Shown here piece after piece: positions 43,328-52,616 of a DNA stretch of 64,000 nt. The notes beneath the pieces were generated by a model, which was not told the origin of the DNA, did not search any database, and saw only the letters and a list, made by a program, of their open reading frames with translations. The translations under genes and the position numbers were made by a program. Source of the DNA: Bradyrhizobium barranii subsp. barranii (lineage in GTDB: Bacteria > Pseudomonadota > Alphaproteobacteria > Rhizobiales > Xanthobacteraceae). The DNA is taken from NCBI RefSeq assembly GCF_017565645.3, contig NZ_CP086136.1:4447501-4511500 (forward strand). The letters are read 5' to 3'. How positions within the stretch are numbered: position 1 is the stretch's first letter; each line of letters opens with the position of its first letter.

Positions 43328-44191
43328 ATGCGCATGCAACCCAACGCCCAATTCGACGGCCGGCCCGTTCCCGAAGGCTCCGGCCCTGTCGCCATCGAGC
43401 TGTCCGAGGCCTCCGTGACCTTCGGGCGCGGCGACCGCGCCGTGCCCGCTCTATCGAAGACGACGTTGCGGATCGCCGACGGCGAGTTTGTCGCACTGGT
43501 CGGCCCGTCCGGATGCGGCAAATCGACCATTTTGCGTCTCGTCAGCGGCCTGGTGCAGCCGACCAGCGGCGTCGTCATCGTCGGCGGCCGCGAGGTCGCG
43601 GCGCGGGCGCTGCGGGTCGGCATGGCCTTTCAGAACCCGACCATGCTGCCGTGGATGACGATCGAGCGGAACATCATGTTGCCGCTGAAGATCGTCGAGC
43701 CGTTCCGCTCGAACTTCCGCAAGCTGCGTAAGACCGAGTTTCGCGACAAGGCCAATGCGCTGCTGGAGCAGGTCGGCCTCAAGGGATTTGGCAGTCGCTA
43801 TCCCTGGCAGCTATCCGGCGGCATGCTCCAACGTGCCAATCTCTGCCGTGCGCTGATCCATGAGCCGCGGATGCTGCTGCTTGATGAGCCGTTCGGCGCG
43901 CTCGACCAGTTCACCCGGGAAGAGCTGTGGGCGATCCTCCAGAACCTCTGGATGACGCACAAGCCGACGGTGCTGCTGGTGACGCACGATTTGCGCGAGG
44001 CCGGCTTCCTCGCCAGCCGCATCTGCGTGATGAGCGCGCGTCCCGGCCGCATCCTCGACGACAGCGGTGTGGAGTTCGCGCGGCCGCGCACCGTCGCGAT
44101 GACCTTCGAGCCGGAATTCGTCGCGCTGAACCAGAAGCTGCGCGCCTTCATCGAGGATGCGCGCAGTGCGGCCCAACAGGGGACAGGCTGA
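43328..44191 (+). CDS. Nitrate/sulfonate/taurine-type ABC transporter ATP-binding protein
   Basis: This is a 287-residue ATPase with Walker A GPSGCGKST, Q-loop FQNPTMLPWMTIERNIMLP, signature LSGGMLQRANLCRAL, Walker B LLLDEPFGALDQFTREEL and switch VTHDLREAGFLA. The pattern is that of SsuB/TauB/NrtD. The start is uncertain: 43328 is the first ATG after the operator, and 43334 is also possible; neither has a ribosome site. The stop overlaps the permease start (TGATG). Confidence 0.85.
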   Translation: MRMQPNAQFDGRPVPEGSGPVAIELSEASVTFGRGDRAVPALSKTTLRIADGEFVALVGPSGCGKSTILRLVSGLVQPTSGVVIVGGREVAARALRVGMAFQNPTMLPWMTIERNIMLPLKIVEPFRSNFRKLRKTEFRDKANALLEQVGLKGFGSRYPWQLSGGMLQRANLCRALIHEPRMLLLDEPFGALDQFTREELWAILQNLWMTHKPTVLLVTHDLREAGFLASRICVMSARPGRILDDSGVEFARPRTVAMTFEPEFVALNQKLRAFIEDARSAAQQGTG

Positions 44192-44967
44192 TGTTCGGGA
44201 TCGATGTCAGGCAGAAGGCGTGGTCGGCCGGACTGATCGTACTGTTCTTCGTCGCCTGGGAGTTGTTCTGCTTGATGACGGGCATGTCCGACCTGGTGCT
44301 GCCGCGGCCGTCGCAGGTTTTTGTCACGTTGGTCCAGCGCTTCCCGGTTCTGTGGCCGCACATCGTGCAGACGCTCGCGACCACCATGTTCGGCTTCGTC
44401 CTCGGCGTTGCGCTTGGGGTCGCCCTCGGCGCCATCATCGGTGTCTCCAGGACGGCTTATGACACCTGCTATCCGCTGCTGATCGGCTTCTCCTCGATCC
44501 CCAAGGTCGCGGTGGTGCCGATCTTCGTCCTGTGGTTCGGCTCCGGTACGGTGCCGGCGGTGCTGACCGCGCTGTCGATCTGCTTCTTCCCGATCGTCGT
44601 CAATATCGCCACGGGCCTTGCGACCACCGAGCCCGAGCTGGAAGACGTGTTGAAGGCGCTCGGCGCCAGCAAGTTTGACATCCTCTGAAACGTCGGTCTG
44701 CCCAGGACCATGCCGTTCTTCTTCGCCTCGCTGAAGGTCGCGATCTCCTATGCCTTCGTCGGCGCGGTGCTGTCGGAGACGGTTGCCTCCAACCGCGGCA
44801 TTGGCAACGTCATGATGACCGCGTCCTCGAATTTCAACGTACCGCTGGTGTTCGCCGGGCTGTTTGTGCTCGCCGGCCTCGGTGTCGCGCTCTACGCCGT
44901 GTTCTCGCTGATTGAAGGCCGTGTCACCGGCTGGGCCACGCGCAAGAACGACGTGATCGCCACCTGA
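44191..44967 (+). pseudogene. ABC transporter permease with in-frame TGA
   Basis: The frame encodes a 258-codon SsuC/TauC-like permease with about six membrane segments and the EAA-like loop (EDVLKALGASKFDIL). At codon 166 (44686-44688) it reads TGA, where relatives have a Trp within the pattern FxxLWxVxLP. Immediately after, the same frame continues with NVGLPRTMPFFFASLKVAIS and normal permease sequence to TGA at 44967. A single G-to-A change (TGG to TGA) explains it. If real, the transporter lacks a functional channel unless the stop is read through. Internal restart at 44710 would give only a fragment. Confidence 0.82.
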
Positions 44968-45007
44968 ATTTCTGAACCGTCATGCAACGAAGCTTGAGGA
45001 GGTCTCG

Positions 45008-46033
45008 ATGTTGAGAAAAGTAACTGTCGCGCTGCTCGGATTGGCTCTGTCCGCGGGCGCTGCCACGGCCGAGGACACCACGATCAAGTTCACGCTGGGC
45101 TGGAAGACGCAAGGCAGCGATGCGGCATTCTTCTACGCCAAGGACAACGGCTACTTCAAAGAGGAAGGCCTCAACGTCGTCATCGACCAGGGCGAAGGCT
45201 CCGGCGCGACCGTCACGCGCGTGATGTCGGGGGCCTATGACGCCGGCTTCGGCGACGTCAACGCCATCATTCAGAACGCCTCGACCAAGCCGCAGGAGGC
45301 GCCCGTCATGGTCTACATGATGTGGAACCAGCCGCCGTTCGCGATCGTCGCCAAGAAGACCAGCGGCATCAACACCATCAAGGATTTTGAGGGCCACACG
45401 CTGGGCGGCGCGCAGGGCACGCCGACGACGCGGCTGTTGCCGGTGTTCACCCGCAAGAACGGGCTCGACGGCGAGAAGATCAAGATCTCCAACATGGCCC
45501 CGAACCTGCAGGAGCCGATGCTGATCAAGGGCGATATCGACGCGGCGCTCGTGTTCAACATCACCAGCTACTTTAACCTCGTGCTCAACCGCCAGGACCC
45601 GGACAAGGATTTCAAATGGTTCTCGTTCGGTGAGTACGGTCTCGATCTCTATTCCAACGGTGTGATGGTCTCGAAGAAGCTGATCGCGGCGAACCCGAAG
45701 GCCGTGGCCGGGCTGGTGCGCGCCATCAACAAGGGCGCGATTGCGGTGGCCAAGGACCAGAACGCCGGCATGAAGGCGGCGCTGAGCTACGACAATCTGA
45801 TCGACGTCGCCGTCGAGAAGCGCCGGCTGCAATATTCCTTCGACAAGCTGATCGTCTCGCCCGAGATGAAGGAGATCGGCATCGGCGACATCAAGGATGA
45901 CCGCATGACGCGCGCCATCGGCATCGTGGTCGAGGGCTATCAGCTCGCCCGCGCGCCGACACCCGCAGAGGTGTTCTCTCGCGAATTCCTGCCGCCGCGT
46001 GCGGAGCGGGAGCTGGTGTATACTGCCAACTGA
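45008..46033 (+). CDS. ABC transporter substrate-binding protein, NMT1/SsuA type
   Basis: The 341-residue periplasmic protein has a signal peptide (VTVALLGLALSAGAATA) and the NMT1/THI5-like fold: IKFTLGWKTQGSDAAFFYAKDNGYFKEEG, GSGATVTRVMSGAYDAGFGD and GIN-TIKDFEGHTLGGAQGTP. THI5-like binding proteins often carry pyrimidines, thiamine precursors or riboflavin, which suits the neighbouring cytosine-deaminase-like enzymes. GAGGAGG lies before the ATG. It is the third component of the ABC transporter whose permease carries the TGA. Confidence 0.87.
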   Translation: MLRKVTVALLGLALSAGAATAEDTTIKFTLGWKTQGSDAAFFYAKDNGYFKEEGLNVVIDQGEGSGATVTRVMSGAYDAGFGDVNAIIQNASTKPQEAPVMVYMMWNQPPFAIVAKKTSGINTIKDFEGHTLGGAQGTPTTRLLPVFTRKNGLDGEKIKISNMAPNLQEPMLIKGDIDAALVFNITSYFNLVLNRQDPDKDFKWFSFGEYGLDLYSNGVMVSKKLIAANPKAVAGLVRAINKGAIAVAKDQNAGMKAALSYDNLIDVAVEKRRLQYSFDKLIVSPEMKEIGIGDIKDDRMTRAIGIVVEGYQLARAPTPAEVFSREFLPPRAERELVYTAN

Positions 46034-46060
46034 TCGTCACAGATCTTTGGAGAGACCGTC

Positions 46061-47500
46061 ATGGCCACGGAGATTGCGGCAACCAGCCTGTTCCGTGGCC
46101 CTGATCTCGGTGTGACCGACAATGTCGTGCTGCGGCACGATAACGGTATCATCACCGACATTCTTGAAGGAGCGGGGCCTGCTGGCGGGCCTCGCTCCTT
46201 CGTCATTCCTGCCTTCGTCAACGCCCATGATCATGCGCGCGCGACCGCGTCGTCCTTCGGGGCGGTCGGCATGCCCCTCGAAAGCTGGATCCTGCGGACC
46301 GCGCTCGGTTCGCCCATCGACCCCTATCTGACCGCCGCCTCCGCACTGGCACGTTCCGCCAGGGCTGGTTGCGCGGCGATGATGGTGCACTACACCCGCC
46401 CAAGCGGGACGATGCCGTTGCTCGATGAAGCCAAGGCGATTGCGAGGGCGGCATCCGATGTCGGCATCCGCGTGGCATTTGCCCTCGCGGTGCGGGACCA
46501 GAATCCGATCGTTTATGGCGATGCCGAGCCGATTCTCTCCGGCCTCCCCAGTGATGACCGCAAGACCATCGAAGACCTCTTTGTCCGCGCGCCGATGTCT
46601 CCGAAGGCCTATATCGAGCTGACCGATGCGATTGCCGCCGCCATCTCCGGCCCGATGGTGGACGTGCAGCTCGGGCCCGCCGGTGTGCAATGGTGCTCAA
46701 AGCCGCTGCTGGAGGCGGTCGCCGAGAACTCGGCGCAGACGGGCCGCCGCATTCACATGCATCTGCTGGAGACCGTCTATCAGCGCGCCTGGGCCGACCA
46801 AAACTTTCCGGACATGGTGCGTTGGCTGCGCGATATCGGCTTCCTCTCGGAGCGGCTGACGCTGGCGCACTGCATCCACGCCCGTCCCGATGAACTGGAA
46901 ATGATCGCGGCCTCCGGCGCGCGCATCGTCACCAATTTCAGCTCGAACATGCATCTGCGCTCGGGGCTCGCCCCGATCGCCGCCGCGCATAGATGCGGCT
47001 GCGCCATCGCGGTCGGCGTCGACGGGTTGGCGCTGGACGAGGACGACGACATCCTGCGCGAGATGCGGCTGGTGCAGATGGCCCATGGCGGCCTCGGCTT
47101 CAAGGCGACCTGGACGCCGGCCGAGCTGTTCGCGCTTGCTGTCCGCCATGGGCGCCGTGCCACCGGCGCGCCCGGGAGCGGCGAGCTCATCACAGGCAAT
47201 CCCGCCGATTTCGTCGTGATCGACCTCGACCGGCTGGACCGAGATCAGATCATGCCCGTTGACCCCATGGCGCTTCTGTTCGCGCGAGGCAATGCGTCGC
47301 TGGTGAAGGAGGTCGTCGTTGCCGGTAAGACGATCGCGAAGGACGGGGCCTGCATGGGCGTTGACCTGCCGGCCATCGAGCAGGAGTTGCGGGCGATGTA
47401 CCGCGCCAATGTCGGCAAGCTCGGCAGTTTTCAGCGCATGTGGCCGTCCCTATCGGAGCGCGTCTCCGGTTGGTTCGAGCAGCAGCTCACCTGCGAATAG
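46061..47500 (+). CDS. Amidohydrolase of the chlorohydrolase/deaminase group
   Basis: The 479-residue protein has the metal motif NAHDHA (His-x-His, about residues 53-57), a third His in IHMHLLET, LAHCIHARPDE and the Asp in VGVDGLALDEDDD. This fits the TrzN/AtzA and guanine or SAH deaminase branch of the amidohydrolases. GGAGAG lies upstream of the ATG. It is 28 bases after the binding protein gene, so it is transported-substrate processing by context. The early hairpin-like GAAGGAGCG...CGCTCCTTC (46166-46201) lies in the coding region and is probably incidental. Confidence 0.78.
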   Translation: MATEIAATSLFRGPDLGVTDNVVLRHDNGIITDILEGAGPAGGPRSFVIPAFVNAHDHARATASSFGAVGMPLESWILRTALGSPIDPYLTAASALARSARAGCAAMMVHYTRPSGTMPLLDEAKAIARAASDVGIRVAFALAVRDQNPIVYGDAEPILSGLPSDDRKTIEDLFVRAPMSPKAYIELTDAIAAAISGPMVDVQLGPAGVQWCSKPLLEAVAENSAQTGRRIHMHLLETVYQRAWADQNFPDMVRWLRDIGFLSERLTLAHCIHARPDELEMIAASGARIVTNFSSNMHLRSGLAPIAAAHRCGCAIAVGVDGLALDEDDDILREMRLVQMAHGGLGFKATWTPAELFALAVRHGRRATGAPGSGELITGNPADFVVIDLDRLDRDQIMPVDPMALLFARGNASLVKEVVVAGKTIAKDGACMGVDLPAIEQELRAMYRANVGKLGSFQRMWPSLSERVSGWFEQQLTCE

Positions 47501-47649
47501 GGCGGGGCGCCACGCCCCCCTTAGGTCCGGCCGATATAAAACCGCGATAGCTGATAGGCGGAACCTCGTCTGGCGGTTGGTCCGGCTCTGGGCTATCACA
47601 CGCGCGGCTGCGCCGCGGCGCAGCCCATGACCCCCTTGAGGAGCCCCCG

Positions 47650-48558
47650 ATGCGTCTTCCCATCGTTATCCTGGCCGTCACATGTCTTGCGGGCGCAGCT
47701 TCAGCCGAGGACCTGTCGGGCACGCTCCAGAAGGTCAAGGAGACCAAGAAGATCACGCTGGGCTATCAGGAGGCCTCGGTTCCGTTCAGCTATCTCGACG
47801 GCAACCAGAAGCCGATCGGCTTTGCGATGGATATCTGCCTCAAGATCGTGGATGCCGTGAAGAAGCAGCTCGGCATGCCCGACATCGCCGTCGACACGCT
47901 CGCCGTGACGTCGTCGAACCGGATTCCGCTGATGGTCAACGGCACCCTCGATCTGCACTGCTCGGCGACGACAAACAACGCCGACCGCCAGAAGCAGGTC
48001 GCCTTCACCAACACGCATTTCCTCAGCGCGACGCGGTTTGCGGCCAAGAAGGCCGCGAAGATCAACACGATCGACGATCTCAAGGGCAAGGCCGTCACGG
48101 CGGTGGCAGGCTCGGTCAATCTGAATCAGCTTGCCAAGGTCAACACCGAGCGAAATCTCGGCATCAGGATAGTGCCGGCCGTGGATCAAGCCGAAGCGTT
48201 CCTGCTGCTGGAAACCGACCGCGCTCAGGCTTACGCGCTCGACGACGTCCAGCTTGCGGTCGCGATTGCGCGCTCGAAGGAGCCGGCGCTGTTCATGATC
48301 AGCGAAGAGACGTTTTCGAAGGCCGAGCCCTTCGGGATCATGCTGCGGCGGGAAGACGCGCCGTTCAAGGCGCTGGCCGACCGCGCGACCGCGGAGCTCT
48401 ACGCGAGCCCGGAGATCGAGGTGCTCTACAAGCGCTGGCTGGAATCGCCGACTCCGCCGAACGGCCTCAACTACAATGTCCCGATGTCGGCGGCCTTGCG
48501 CAACGCTTTCAAGTCGCCGAGCTCGAGCGCCGACCCCGACGTCTATCTGGTGAAGTGA
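47650..48558 (+). CDS. GltI-type amino acid ABC transporter substrate-binding protein
   Basis: This 302-residue protein has a signal peptide (RLPIVILAVTCLAGAASAED) and the glutamate/aspartate-binding fold: ITLGYQEASVPFSYLDGNQK, DLHCSATTNNADRQKQVAFT, KGKAVTAVAGSVNLNQLAKVN. GAGGAG precedes the ATG. Neither permease nor ATPase genes adjoin it. It lies 149 bases after the amidohydrolase gene and may be part of the same unit, capturing an amino-acid-like product or inducer. Confidence 0.83.
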   Translation: MRLPIVILAVTCLAGAASAEDLSGTLQKVKETKKITLGYQEASVPFSYLDGNQKPIGFAMDICLKIVDAVKKQLGMPDIAVDTLAVTSSNRIPLMVNGTLDLHCSATTNNADRQKQVAFTNTHFLSATRFAAKKAAKINTIDDLKGKAVTAVAGSVNLNQLAKVNTERNLGIRIVPAVDQAEAFLLLETDRAQAYALDDVQLAVAIARSKEPALFMISEETFSKAEPFGIMLRREDAPFKALADRATAELYASPEIEVLYKRWLESPTPPNGLNYNVPMSAALRNAFKSPSSSADPDVYLVK

Positions 48559-48567
48559 GGCGAGGAG

Positions 48568-49758
48568 CTAGCGCGTTCGCGGTGCATCCAGCAGCTGGCC
48601 AGCCAGCGCCGCGCCGATCGCCGCGATGGCGGCCATAGCAAGCGCCCACGGAACGAACAGCCGATGACCGATCAGCGCGCCGCTCAGGAGCGGCGCGCTG
48701 ATATTCGCGCCCGACATCAGCGACTGGTTCAGGCCCATGATCATGCCCTGACGATTGATCGCGGTCGAGCGCGACAGCTCGGCCGTCAGCGTGCTGCGCG
48801 CGAACATGGTGCCGACGATGATCAGTGTCAGGTTGATCGCGAGCAGGCCGACATAGTCGCGGGCCGCAAGTCCGGCAAATCCGAGACCCATGCAAGCGAA
48901 CGCGGCCATCACGATGCTGCGGTCTGACGCGATGATGCTCACACGCGTGATGAGCAGTCCCTGAACCACCATGTTGATGAAACCGGCATAGGCGAACATC
49001 CAGCCGAGCTCGCGCGCGCCGAAGGGATGTCCGTCCCACGAGAACCGCGCCGACAGGAACAGGCCGATCTGCGACAGGAACATCGAGTTGACGAAGAAGA
49101 ACACGATGAGCAGGCCGAGCAGCCGCCAGGCATAGCGCATGCCGAGCAGGCTGCGGGTCAGCGTCGGCTCGGGCAAGCGATGCTGGCAGAGCGGCTCGGA
49201 CGCCGGGTGATCAGGCGGGAGCAGGGCGATCGTCGCAACGATGCTGATCAGCGAGAGCGCGGCCGCGGCCCACACCGGCGCGGTCTGGCCGTAGTGCACG
49301 AGGAAGCTCGAGAGAGCAGGGCCGAGCAGCAGCCCGGTTCCGATCGCACCGCTGGTCATGCCGAGTGCCTGCTTGCGCGTTGCCGGCGCGCTGTGCTCGG
49401 CGGCATAGGCGTGAGCAACCGAGATGTTGCCTGATGTCAGGCCGTCGATGATGCGTGCCAGGAACACCAGCGTCAGGTTGCCCGCCAATGCGAGCAGGAT
49501 GAAGCCGATGAAAGTCCCGATCTGGCTGACGACCAAAACCTTCCGTCGGCCGTAACGATCCGAGAGCATGCCGACCACGGGGCCGGCAACGAGCTGACAG
49601 ACGGCATAAGCCGAGATCAGCGCGCCGAGAAGGAACGGCGTCGCGCCGAGCCGCTGCGAGTAGAACGGCAGCAGCGGCAGGATGATTCCCATGCCCGTGG
49701 CGTCCACAGCGACGACCACGAAGGTCGGGACCAGCGTCAGCGTGCTCTCGCCAACCAT
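48568..49758 (-). CDS. MFS efflux transporter, TetA/multidrug type
   Basis: The 396-residue product has about twelve membrane helices and the major facilitator signatures: motif A GMLSDRYGRRKVLVVSQ between helices 2 and 3, and motif C-like AIGTGLLLGPALSSFL in helix 5, which marks drug:proton antiporters. AAGGGAG lies just upstream of the ATG at 49758; a longer frame to 49794 is open but lacks such a site. It is divergent from a MarR gene that is likely to regulate it. The substrate is unknown. Confidence 0.85.
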   Translation of the reverse strand: MVGESTLTLVPTFVVVAVDATGMGIILPLLPFYSQRLGATPFLLGALISAYAVCQLVAGPVVGMLSDRYGRRKVLVVSQIGTFIGFILLALAGNLTLVFLARIIDGLTSGNISVAHAYAAEHSAPATRKQALGMTSGAIGTGLLLGPALSSFLVHYGQTAPVWAAAALSLISIVATIALLPPDHPASEPLCQHRLPEPTLTRSLLGMRYAWRLLGLLIVFFFVNSMFLSQIGLFLSARFSWDGHPFGARELGWMFAYAGFINMVVQGLLITRVSIIASDRSIVMAAFACMGLGFAGLAARDYVGLLAINLTLIIVGTMFARSTLTAELSRSTAINRQGMIMGLNQSLMSGANISAPLLSGALIGHRLFVPWALAMAAIAAIGAALAGQLLDAPRTR

Positions 49759-49886
49759 CGTCTCCCTTGCCTCGGTCGCGGAACCCGGTCCCATCCAGCG
49801 CTGTCCTCGTTCGCATTTGCGTGATCGCTTGCGACACGCCGGATTATATAGTTGCAGGCTAATAGTTCGCGTCCTATCTAATTTGC

Positions 49887-50360
49887 ATGGCTCCCTCGCA
49901 GGCTCATATCCACGGCGAGATCGGCCGGCTGATCGCGCGACTGGCCCGCATCTGGCGCCGCGAGTCGGATCAGGCGCTGTCCGATCACGGCCTGTCCTAT
50001 GCGACCGCGATTCCGCTGCTGGTGCTGTCGCGGCAGGGCGAGAACGTGCGACAGGGCGTGCTCGCCGACGAGCTCGGCATCGAGGGGCCGTCGCTGGTCC
50101 GGTTGATCGATCTGCTCGAGGCCGAGGGGCTGGTTGAACGCCGCGAGGATCCGAGCGACCGCCGTGCCAAAACGCTACATCTGACCAAAGCGGGCGAGGT
50201 CAAGGTCGAAGAGACCAACCGGGTGCTGCGCCGGGTCCGGGCGAGCCTGCTCAAGGATATCGGCGCGGACGAACTTGCGATAACCTTCGAAACTCTTCAG
50301 CGCATCGAGCAGCGGGCCAGTCGCCTGCAGGACACCAAGACCGGTCCAGAGACGAAATAG
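49887..50360 (+). CDS. MarR-family regulator of the efflux locus
   Basis: A 157-residue MarR protein with a central winged helix (VLADELGIEGPSLVRLIDLL, GLVERREDPSDRRAKTLHLT). It heads the AaeXAB-like efflux operon (one base separates it from the FUSC gene) and is divergent from the MFS gene, so it may control both. The 128-base intergenic region contains an AT-rich stretch with two ATAGTT repeats (about 49848-49870) that could be part of the operator or promoter. Confidence 0.87.
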   Translation: MAPSQAHIHGEIGRLIARLARIWRRESDQALSDHGLSYATAIPLLVLSRQGENVRQGVLADELGIEGPSLVRLIDLLEAEGLVERREDPSDRRAKTLHLTKAGEVKVEETNRVLRRVRASLLKDIGADELAITFETLQRIEQRASRLQDTKTGPETK

Positions 50361-50361
50361 C

Positions 50362-52413
50362 ATGCGTGCGCAAGAGCCGTTCCTGGTCCGCCACGCGGAC
50401 GTCATTTTTGCGTTGAAGACGTTTGCCGCGTCGATGCTGGCGCTCGTCATCGCCTTCGCCATGGACCTGCCGCGGCCCTATTGGGCGATGGCGACGGTCT
50501 ACATCACCTCGCAGCCGCTGGCGGGCGCGACCAGCTCAAAAGCGTTCTTCCGCGTCATGGGCACGCTGGTCGGCGCCACCATGACGGTGGCGCTGGTGCC
50601 GAACCTGATCGATGCGCCGGAATTGCTTTGCCTCGCGATCGCGCTCTGGGTCGGGCTCTGCCTCTATCTGTCGCTGCTGGATGGCACGCCGCGCAGCTAC
50701 GTCTTCATGCTGGCGGGATACACGGTCGCGTTGATCGGGTTTCCCTCGGTCTCCGAGCCCGGCGCCATCTTCGATACCGCCATTGCGCGGGTGGAGGAGA
50801 TCTCCCTCGGCATCATCTGCGCGAGCCTCGTCTCCACCATCGTCCTTCCCCGCAGCGTCGCGCCAGCCGTCGCCAACCGCGTCGACGCATGGCTGTCGGA
50901 TGCGCAGCGCCTGAGCCAAGCGGTGCTGCTTCGTCAGGGAACGAGTGAAACGCGCCGTGGCAGGCGACTCAAGCTTGCGACCGACATCGTCGAGATCGAC
51001 ACGCTTTCCACTCATCTTGCGTATGACCGGCTGACCGATCGCAATGCAGTGACTGGCCTCGGCGAGATCCGGCTACGCATGCTGATGCTGTTGCCGGTGA
51101 TCGCCTCGCTGGAGGATCGGCTGGCAGCGCTGGGGGAGGAGGCGTTGCGCCGGCAGCCCGAGCTGAAGCGGCTGCTGGAGGATCTTGCGCAATGGATTGC
51201 GAGCGATGCCGGCGCGCGGCAACCGGCCGAGCCGATCCGCGCCGCGATCGCAGAGCGACAGGCGGTGCTCGATGACAGCGCATCATGGGAGCGGATCATC
51301 ACCACGAGCCTGCTGTTGCGGCTGCGCGAGCTGGTCGACCTCTCGCGCGACTGCCACGTGCTCAGCGAGGCCATCGCCGAGAGCCGCAATGTTTCGACGC
51401 TCGATCTGGCCTTCCGTTCCGAGGCCGGTGCCGCGCCGGTGCGCCATCGCGACCGCGGCCTTGCCTTGTGGTCGGCGGCCGGCGCGGCCACGGCCATCCT
51501 GATCTGCTGCGCGTTCTGGATCGGGACCGGCTGGCCGGACGGCGCCTCGGCGCCGATGATGGCGGCGGTCGCATGCTCCTTCTTTGCCGCGCAGGACGAG
51601 CCCGCACGTTTCATCCGCAGTTTCGGCCTGTGGTCGCTGGTCGCCATCGTGGTCGTCGCGATCTATCTGTTCGCGCTGGTGCCCGCGATCTCTCATATCG
51701 AGGTTCTGATCGTCGCGCTGGCGCCGACCTTTCTGCTCTACGGCTTCCTGATCGGACGGCCGGCAACGGCGGGAACAGGCATGGCGCTCGCGGCCAACAC
51801 CGCCACGCTGCTGGCGCTGCAATCGACCTACAGCGCGGATTTCGCATCCTATGCCAATTCCGCGGTCGCCTTCTTCGTCGGCGTCGTCATCGCCGAGCTC
51901 GTGACGCGGATCGCGCGCGGCGTGGGCGCGGAGTGGGTCGCCAATCGCCTGGTGCTGTCGAGCTGGAAGACGCTCGCGGTCGCTGCCGAGCGCCGTGGCA
52001 AGCATGATCGGGCGGAGTTTGCGGGCCTCATGCTGCATCGTCTGGGCCTTCTGGTGCAGCGGATCGCCTTCCTCTCCGAGAGCGATCGCCACGATGCCGA
52101 CAGCCTCGTGCAGCTTCGAATCGGGATCAATATCATCGACCTGCGCCGCGCCCGCTATGGGCTTGCCGCAACCACCATTGCCGTCATCGACGACATGCTT
52201 GATCAGCTCGCGATCGCTTGCCGCAGCCATGCCGGTGGAGCAATGCCGACCGAGCTGTTGACCAGCGTCGATCGGGCGCTGGCCAAGGCGGTGACGGATT
52301 CCAATGACCGCGCGCGCGAAGACGCTCTGATCGGCCTCGTCGGCATCCGCCGCGGCCTGTTCCCGGACGCACCGGCCTACCGGCCGCGTACAGGCGCGAG
52401 TGTTGCAGCATGA
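50362..52413 (+). CDS. FUSC-domain aromatic acid exporter (AaeB/YccS-like)
   Basis: The 683-residue inner-membrane protein has two blocks of about five to six helices (residues 15-170 and 365-520), each followed by a long cytoplasmic region, as in the FUSC/AaeB family. The first block contains MDLPRPYWAMATVYITSQPLAGATSSK, the family's opening motif. Together with the DUF1656 and HlyD partners it should form a pump for p-hydroxybenzoate-like aromatic acids or related toxins. It overlaps the DUF1656 start by four bases. This would relieve stress when the aromatic pathways in the window overflow. Confidence 0.88.
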   Translation: MRAQEPFLVRHADVIFALKTFAASMLALVIAFAMDLPRPYWAMATVYITSQPLAGATSSKAFFRVMGTLVGATMTVALVPNLIDAPELLCLAIALWVGLCLYLSLLDGTPRSYVFMLAGYTVALIGFPSVSEPGAIFDTAIARVEEISLGIICASLVSTIVLPRSVAPAVANRVDAWLSDAQRLSQAVLLRQGTSETRRGRRLKLATDIVEIDTLSTHLAYDRLTDRNAVTGLGEIRLRMLMLLPVIASLEDRLAALGEEALRRQPELKRLLEDLAQWIASDAGARQPAEPIRAAIAERQAVLDDSASWERIITTSLLLRLRELVDLSRDCHVLSEAIAESRNVSTLDLAFRSEAGAAPVRHRDRGLALWSAAGAATAILICCAFWIGTGWPDGASAPMMAAVACSFFAAQDEPARFIRSFGLWSLVAIVVVAIYLFALVPAISHIEVLIVALAPTFLLYGFLIGRPATAGTGMALAANTATLLALQSTYSADFASYANSAVAFFVGVVIAELVTRIARGVGAEWVANRLVLSSWKTLAVAAERRGKHDRAEFAGLMLHRLGLLVQRIAFLSESDRHDADSLVQLRIGINIIDLRRARYGLAATTIAVIDDMLDQLAIACRSHAGGAMPTELLTSVDRALAKAVTDSNDRAREDALIGLVGIRRGLFPDAPAYRPRTGASVAA

Positions 52414-52616
52414 GATACGTGATCGACATCTATGGCGTGCTCGTGCCGGCGCTGCTGCTGTGGATCATCGTCGCCTATGTCCTGAGCGCGATCCTGCGCC
52501 GGCTCATGCAGCGCTTCGACCTCTACCGGCTGGTCTGGCACCGTGCGCTGTTCGATTTCGCGATTTTCGTCTGTCTTCTCGGCGGCGTCGTCTATCTCTC
52601 GGAGTTTTTGCCATGA
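52410..52616 (+). CDS. DUF1656 membrane protein (AaeX-like)
   Basis: The 68-residue protein has two hydrophobic helices: about residues 8-28 (VLVPALLLWIIVAYVLSAIL) and 46-65. The family is found with AaeA/AaeB efflux systems, and this one sits between those genes with ATGA overlaps on both sides. Its role in the pump is unknown. Confidence 0.87.
   Translation: MRYVIDIYGVLVPALLLWIIVAYVLSAILRRLMQRFDLYRLVWHRALFDFAIFVCLLGGVVYLSEFLP

Noticed and set aside
46166..46201. Hairpin GAAGGAGCG...CGCTCCTTC as a terminator or riboswitch
   Set aside because: It lies about 35 codons inside an amidohydrolase gene, with normal coding sense through it and no U-run. It is probably incidental.
49848..49870. Palindromic MarR operator between the MFS and MarR genes
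   Set aside because: There are two ATAGTT words and an AT-rich stretch, but no clear inverted repeat, so I do not claim a defined operator.
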